From: Rostrohypoxylon terebratum | Lineage: Eukaryota; Ascomycota; Sordariomycetes; Xylariales; Hypoxylaceae | Reading direction: 5' to 3' | Assembly (NCBI GenBank): GCA_022497145.1 | Contig: MU385858.1 | Coordinates: 186,001 to 250,000 of the forward strand | Length of the DNA stretch: 64,000 nucleotides | Shown here: positions 58,451 through 64,000 of the stretch, in pieces | How the letters are laid out: every line of letters starts with the position of its first letter | How positions within the stretch are numbered: position 1 is the first letter of the stretch | Program-made: the position numbers and the translations under genes | Notes under the pieces: generated by a model | The model's database searches: none | What the model saw: the letters and a program-made list of their open reading frames with translations, nothing else | What the model was told of the DNA's origin: nothing

Positions 58451-58919
58451 GATAAACCGAAAAAGCGACAGGGATTTTGAAGGGGATGAAGTGAACGAAG
58501 AATTAGAGAAAAAAAAAAGAGCAAAATTCAGTTGTTCGATGTTTCCATCACTCCGACATGGCCCGTAGTACAAATTGTACGAAATACAGGCTACGTAAAC
58601 TGTAATTGTTATTAAGGCAGGGGCCTGTGACGACAACTTTTAGAATTTCTTGCACTAACAAGAAGTGTCAGGGGTGATCAGATCGGAAATGCAAGGCTGA
58701 AATGCCAAGACTTGTGGACCCATTTTAAACACGATCCTTGTTAGTACTCGACATGCGCCTCATTAATCAGCCTTTCTTACCCATCACTTTTCAACTTTAC
58801 ATGTCGGCTTCGTCTGGATTTTTTCAAATTCGCTTTCAAAAAAAAAGTAGTTTGTCATAATCGGATTTATGCTCATTTACAAGCGCACTTGAACTTCGGC
58901 ACGAGTATTGGCTTCCATT
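58451..58919. promoter_or_regulatory. divergent promoter of the SDR and G-patch genes
   Basis: 469 bp between the two start codons. It contains a T-rich SDR leader (complement of gaaaaaaaaaagagc near 58508) and an A8 run near 58839. No clear TATA box or named binding site. Confidence 0.5.
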
Positions 58920-59627
58920 ATGGCGGATGAGGAATGGGACGATCCCGAATATGATATTCCTCTTCAAGATAAACGCCCATTTGGATCAGGACTCAAACGA
59001 AAGCGAGTAGTCTTCGTTCCGGCTTCTTCAGGCGACCTCAAAACCACACAAAGTGATGCGCCTCAGAGTTCTTCACAATCCGTAGCCGATTTGTATTTGA
59101 GCATAGTGTTACCCAAGGAAAAGGAGGTTCATCGGCCTCGGCCTACGCCAACGGAACATCCGGACGCCACCGCCACAGCTCGGATCTGTGAAATCTGTCA
59201 GTTACCGCTGGACGAGAAGCACGAGAACTCCAAGTCTAGCGAACAAATAAAAGCAGAGTCCCGACCGCATGAAGCATCAATAGCTCATCAAGTTTGTATG
59301 GCTCATTCCCATCCACCTTCGGCACTAGACCGCTCGCGAATGGGTCTGAGCGTCCTCCAATCGCAAGGCTGGGATCCAGACTCCCGAAAGGGATTGGGGG
59401 TTGAGCAACAAGGCATGCAACACCCTATCAAGGTGAAGCCGAAGAACGATACCTTGGGAATAGGTGTCCAGGTACCGAAGAATTTACCAGCAAAAAAAGA
59501 GAAGCCCAAGACTTTTGACGCCAAAAAGATACGGAAGATGGCATTAGAAGATAAAAAACGGCACGATAGGCTCCGAAGACAATTTTATGGAAACCCTGAC
59601 GTGGAGAAATATTTGGGCACGGGTTGA
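58920..59627 (+). CDS. G-patch domain protein (GPANK1/GPATCH11-like)
   Basis: Single exon, 235 residues, from the ATG giving MADEEWDDPEYDIPLQDKRP; an upstream in-frame TTG is ignored. A basic KRKRVVF segment near residue 25 may be nuclear targeting. A CxxC...HxxC-type pair (ICEICQLPLDEKH and IAHQVCMAHSH) could bind zinc. The G-patch follows at about residues 135-185: SRMGLSVLQSQGWDPDSRKG, LGVEQQGMQHPIKVKPKNDT and LGIG. The tail is Lys/Arg-rich. G-patch proteins bind RNA and stimulate DEAH helicases (family knowledge); the partner here is unknown. Confidence 0.85.
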   Translation: MADEEWDDPEYDIPLQDKRPFGSGLKRKRVVFVPASSGDLKTTQSDAPQSSSQSVADLYLSIVLPKEKEVHRPRPTPTEHPDATATARICEICQLPLDEKHENSKSSEQIKAESRPHEASIAHQVCMAHSHPPSALDRSRMGLSVLQSQGWDPDSRKGLGVEQQGMQHPIKVKPKNDTLGIGVQVPKNLPAKKEKPKTFDAKKIRKMALEDKKRHDRLRRQFYGNPDVEKYLGTG

Positions 59628-60905
59628 CGGGGCGAGAATTAACGGCTGTCTTATTGTAACGTATACCATTTTGAGAGCGTCTTTGTCGCATTGAGAGATA
59701 CCCCTTTTTTATACTAGACCAGCCTTCCCGAGTCGTTTCTAGATGATGCGGCCCCGCGTATGTTTGAGAAACCGAGTACATACTAGCAGGATAAAATGTA
59801 CAAATGTCGCCAATATTTCGCGTTTGTTTCTTTAACGCTTTAATGAATTAGTATGTTTATGATTAGATCAGGTATGTACTATTACCTCAGTATGTCCCGA
59901 CTCGGGAGTCACCACGACGTAACCTTAGATAAGATACATCTACGGATAGTAGGTAGGTAGGACCTAGGTAGTATTATGTAGCTGCCCACCTGGGCACTTA
60001 GTTGAAGGCAGTGACAGCAGCATGAATAAAGCTAGGTACCTAGTAGAGGCAGTGAAGAATGACGAAGTGGGAAGGTGGGGAAGATTAGTGTGCCAAAGTT
60101 GGTCGCATTACCTAGTGGATTAGTTCCCTGAAACTCGACCGCCGACGACCAGCCATTTAACAGATTTTAGTGCATATTGACCCCGCCAAGGGCCAAGGAA
60201 CCACATTATCACATTGTTGTACGAAGTACACTATTGTTAACCCCTTCTCTTTTGAAACTCAAATCCTCCGTCAACTTTTACACTTTTACACGTTCACACG
60301 TTGTCAATTAATACTAGGTATCAGTTCCAAGTCCCGAGTTCCAACTTCTGGTGCGCTCATCAGCCTTCTCAATATTTCAAACGGTTAATCTTTACCACTC
60401 ACCGCTCACTAAACCATTTGCCTACTGCTACTGGTGCACACGATAGTTTGTTACGGTTACTCAGGTCCCAGGTACTACGTGCAAGCAACTGCTCAGTGCT
60501 CAGCAGCACTAGAGCATTGGAACATTACACCGATCTTTAGCTAGCCCTAGCACCTAGCACCTAGCACCTAGCTACTTACACAGTACACTGCAGGAGCTTG
60601 TCTCCATCGTAGCTTATCCCACTTTGCCAACTTCACCGACAACTCCAGCGTCAGCGTCAGCGCCAAACGCTAAACGCCAAACGCTACACGTCTTTTCATA
60701 CCGAGACGCCCAGGCCATCCCGTCGACGCAACCTCCTATCTTTAAAGGCTGGGTAGTGCCCACGGGCTAACAGCCAAGATGGGGGTATCCGTGATCGATG
60801 AACAACGCGACAGTGAGACTTCCCCATATCCCACCTCCTAATAAAGGCTAGAGATCCGTCGTCCTGGTCAGCAAGGTTCAATTCACTACACGTCTTGCTA
60901 ACATC
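59628..60905. other. intergenic, no gene seen
   Basis: Nearly 1.3 kb with aggtaggtaggacctaggtag at 59950-59970, gctaggtacctagtag at 60031-60045, a triple agcacct repeat near 60547-60573, and cgtcagcgtcagcgccaaac-type repeats near 60649-60690. Short frames only. Probably a long SEC1 promoter and leader. Confidence 0.6.
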
Positions 60906-63242
60906 ATGGATTCTTACCTGCGCACAGTTCTAATAAATACAATCAAGAATATCACTGCCGGCGATGTGAGTTATACCCACTTTCCAACATCTGCTTATAG
61001 TCTCTCCGTACTAATCTAACCTACAAACAGTGGAAAATTCTAGTTGTCGATAAAGATTCCAAGAAGATCATTGATAATGTCGCCAAGGAAGATGACATCC
61101 TCAATCATAACATTGCGAGTACGTTACCCGACCACGTTCTACTGCTGGCGCATTGGCTGAAGGGAGTGCTATAGATATCGAAAGCATCGAGGATCGCAGA
61201 GAGGCGAACCCGACCATGGATGCCATATACATCTTGTCGCCGCAACCCCATATTGTCGACTGTCTGATGGCCGATATCGAACGAAGAAGGTATCAAAGGA
61301 CTTTCCTGGTATGGACCGCCGTGCTCGATCCCCAACTAAGGAGACGGATAGACGGCTCTGCCCTAGCAAAGCAGGCCATTGCCGGCTTTGAGACCCTGTC
61401 TATCGACTTTTTCCCCCGCGAATCGCATCTTATCACATTCCGAGATCCCTGGAGCTTTCCGATTCTATACCACCCTTCTTGCAATGGTCTCATACGAAAA
61501 CATATGCAAGACTTAGCTCAGAAGGTTTGTAGAAAGACGCAGGCTTACTTCCCAAGCTCTCAAGCTAACCAAATGAATGACAGATTACCGGTTTGTGCGT
61601 GACCCTCGGCGAATATCCCAAGGTTCGCTATTACCGACCCCAGAATCCAATACACGAAGCTAGTGTGTTATCATCGCACCTTGCCCGTTTTATATCGGAG
61701 GAGTTGGACGAATACGCGCAATGGAACCCCAATTTCCCACCGCCGAGTTCGCGCCCGCAAGGTGTTCTGATAGTGACCGATAGGTCAATGGATTTAATGG
61801 CCCCTTTGGTGCACGAGTTTACGTATCAGGCAATGGCACATGACCTTCTACCAATTCAAGACGGAGAAAAGACGACATTCCACATGATCGTCAATGAGGG
61901 ATCCCCAGACGCCGAAGAGAAGGATATGGAGCTCACTGATAAGGATAAAGTATGGGTGGAAAATCGACACAGACACATGAAAGATACCATCGACAAGTTG
62001 ATGGGCGATTTCCAAAAGTTCTTAGACGAAAACCCTCATTTTACCAATGCAAACAGCGACACCACCAGCTTAAATGCGATCAAAGATATGATGGCGGGGT
62101 TACCGCAATTTCAGGAGATGAAAGAGGCTTATTCGCTCCATCTCACTATGGCGCAAGAGTGTATGAACATTTTTCAACATCACAAACTAAACGAGATGTC
62201 CCCTATAGAACAAGACATGGCTACTGGTCTTGACGAAGACAACCGAAAACCTAAGAACGTCCTAGACACAGTCGTTCGTCTTCTGGATGACGATGCTGTG
62301 AAGCAGTCAGATCGCCTTCGCCTCATCATAATGTACCTCCTTTTTCGCGATGGAGTCATACCCGAGGATGTTAAGAGATTATTAGCGCACGCATCGCTAC
62401 CACCGCAGGATGGCGAAATCATAACGAATATGGAGTTGCTTGGTGGTCGTACAACACATGATCTCAAGGATGTACGCAAAGATGTACGGCTTCTCTTTCC
62501 CGTGGACACCAAAACACCGATCGCCGAGGATAGTTATATGTCGCGATTTAATCCTGCCGTAAAGACTATGCTAGAGTACTTATGCAGAGGTGCTTTGGAT
62601 CAGACCCAATTTCCCTATGTTAAGCCACCACTAGATCCCAACGAGGATGCGCTCATTGGTCAAGGTTCCTTGCGAGCGGCGAAACCTAGCTGGGCAGGCG
62701 CCGGAAGGCGTGTTGTGGATAACAGGCAACGAATCATCGTATTCATGGCTGGCGGAGCGACGTTCTCGGAGTCGCGCTCGTGTTATGAGGTCGGCGCGGC
62801 TATGAACCGTGATGTTTTCTTAGCTACTAGCCATATGCTAACCCCGCAGTTGTTTGTACGACAAGTGGGCGATCTCAGCGTAGACAAGAGGAGACTCGAC
62901 ATACCCATGGAGAGACCGCCCCCAAGGGCACCAGCACATTTATTCGAAATCGAGCGACCTGCCCCCCCACCTATAAGGGCCCCGCCAGGCCCGGGCCAAC
63001 GCCCACCTCCTGGAGGTCCCCAGAAAGCGCCAGTACGACCACCCGGACCTGGTGGACTACCAGGCGGCCCGAGACTAAATAGCGAGCCTTCCACTTTGCC
63101 TACGCAAGCGATGAGCAATATGTCCCTCCACTCCTCTAGACCATCAAATGCGAGCGATATGATATCCTCAAGCGGTGGTAAGCCTGCCAAGCTCGAAAAG
63201 GAGAAGAAGAAGCGCAACATCTTCGGAATGAAGAAAGGATAG
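60906..63242 (+). CDS. SEC1: Sec1/Munc18-type exocytosis regulator Sec1
   Basis: SM protein that binds assembled exocytic SNAREs at the plasma membrane and promotes fusion (family knowledge). Exons 60906-60965, 61031-61118, 61175-61524 and 61584-63242 give 718 residues. The N-terminus MDSYLRTVLINTIKNITAGD followed by WKILVVDKDSKKIIDN is diagnostic of the family. Later blocks are PTMDAIYILSPQPHIVDCLM, PQGVLIVTDRSMDLMAPLVH and the domain-3 FTYQAMAHDLLP, then RIIVFMAGGATFSESRSCYE near the end of the fold. The last 110 residues form a Pro/Gly-rich tail with several PPG units and a basic end (KKKRNIFGMKKG). All introns are 56-65 nt with GT-AG ends. Identity is very secure. Confidence 0.95.
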
Positions 63243-63926
63243 TTGAACGGAAAAAGGAAGATTCACATAAAGTAAAAAGGGCATTTGTTGAAAAACAGAT
63301 ATACAAATACAAGAAACCCATCGAAATAGGTAGAATTTTGCGCGCCCTTGGTTCTTGACTACGGCACTACTACGTGTTTGGAGACATCAGATCAAACAAA
63401 TCGAATTCCGGATAAAATGGGCTGGCGCGCGCATATTACCTGAGGTAAACCAGAGCATGGTGTTGGGGAGTTGGCCTTCTTGTTGATAATGATGTCGAGA
63501 GAGCGAGCGTTGAGTCGCATTGAGATACGCGGTCGTGTAATTCTGGATGGCGAAGAAGGGGACGTGTTAGTTACCCTTGAGTGAGGCCTACGCCCAAGGT
63601 ACTTAAAGTAGAGATGTATATTCCCATATATCCAAATCATAGACAATACAAACCAACGAATCTATCTGCTGTCCAAAGTGAGCTGGCCGTGCTTTCTTGG
63701 ATGCAAATGGTTGTCTCCCAGATTCGTCACTACAAGTAATTGAACGTAAAGTGAGACAGACAGGATGTGGTAAGGAATCCTTCATGAAAACAAGTATGAA
63801 TTCTAAAAACACTCCCATACCCTCAGCACCTTTGATCCCTATGAACCGTATCACAGCAAAACAATCCACCGTTACCAACATCTGGAAACATCCATAATAC
63901 GGGTAAGTACCATGCAATTCGCAATC
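63243..63926. other. unresolved 3' region; fragments of minus-strand frames
   Basis: Downstream of SEC1. On the minus strand an open segment at about 63540-63430 (NYTTAYLNATQRSLSRHHYQ) is preceded by a good branch/acceptor (GTAACTAACA ... CCATCCAG), and another frame covers 63917-63603. I could not join them into a gene. They may belong to a gene entering from the right edge. Confidence 0.35.
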
Positions 63927-64000
63927 CTACGAGCAAGATTTATCCCAGCTCAGCTCGTCATCATCCCTTTGCCCGAAGTCCGGTGCGCTGAGATAGTCCG
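63927..64000 (-). CDS. possible C-terminal end of a minus-strand gene cut by the window edge
   Basis: From the window edge a frame reads DYLSAPDFGQRDDDELSWDK then SCS and a stop at 63929-63927. The acidic, non-repetitive text looks coding, but only 23 residues are visible. The apparent stop could also lie in an intron beginning at the GTAGGA that overlaps it. Product unknown. Confidence 0.3.
   Translation of the reverse strand, partial: DYLSAPDFGQRDDDELSWDKSCS

Noticed and set aside
58451..58636. 62-residue N-terminal extension of the SDR protein
   Set aside because: Hydrophobic, A/T-run-derived text; the protein starts naturally at MPIPFLWDTF.
1..64000. Transposons, CRISPR arrays, rRNA, viral or toxin genes
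   Set aside because: No transposase, reverse transcriptase, terminal repeats, spaced direct repeats or rRNA sequence was recognised on either strand.

Overview
The window reads as nuclear DNA of a filamentous ascomycete (Pezizomycotina, probably Sordariomycetes; an order such as Xylariales is only a guess). The evidence is many short spliceosomal introns (about 43-310 nt, mostly 50-80 nt, with GT-AG ends and CTAAC/CTAAT branch sites), long AT-rich intergenic stretches, intron-containing tRNAs, and a set of housekeeping genes typical of these fungi. No transposon, CRISPR array, rRNA or viral gene was recognised.

Left part (1-35 kb). A gene-poor, repeat-rich 3.5 kb is followed by the inositol pyrophosphate kinase/phosphatase VIP1/Asp1 (minus). 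UTP21 of the small-subunit processome (plus) diverges from it across 2.3 kb. Next come a low-complexity Ser/acidic protein, a DHA2-type MFS transporter with a convergent flavin-reductase-like protein, a GNAT acetyltransferase whose first exon is not found, an Ecm11-domain protein, a glycerate-kinase-like P-loop kinase (minus), the peroxisomal multifunctional beta-oxidation enzyme FOX2 (plus), and an RBR-type E3 ligase (minus).

Middle part (35-47 kb). This is the accessory-looking section. It has two intron-containing tRNA-Pro(CGG) genes, a small SAM methyltransferase, about 3 kb with almost no coding signal, and a cluster of genes I cannot assign. The cluster contains two paralogues (A at 40768, B at 44740) that share sequence and an intron at the same position, with an unrelated minus-strand gene C between them. 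A doubtful small gene lies head-to-head with A.

Right part (47-64 kb). Compact housekeeping genes return: PMP3, a four-exon conserved-looking protein of unknown role, the mitochondrial RNA helicase SUV3 (a presequence exon was reconstructed), a VAMP/Nyv1-type R-SNARE, a small spliced unknown, an Env9-like short-chain dehydrogenase, a G-patch protein and SEC1. A minus-strand gene may enter from the right edge. NYV1-like and SEC1 both act in membrane fusion, but they lie 5 kb apart and nothing suggests joint regulation. Several gene models were built by joining open frames across introns. Exon borders are read from the sequence and are not confirmed by transcripts.
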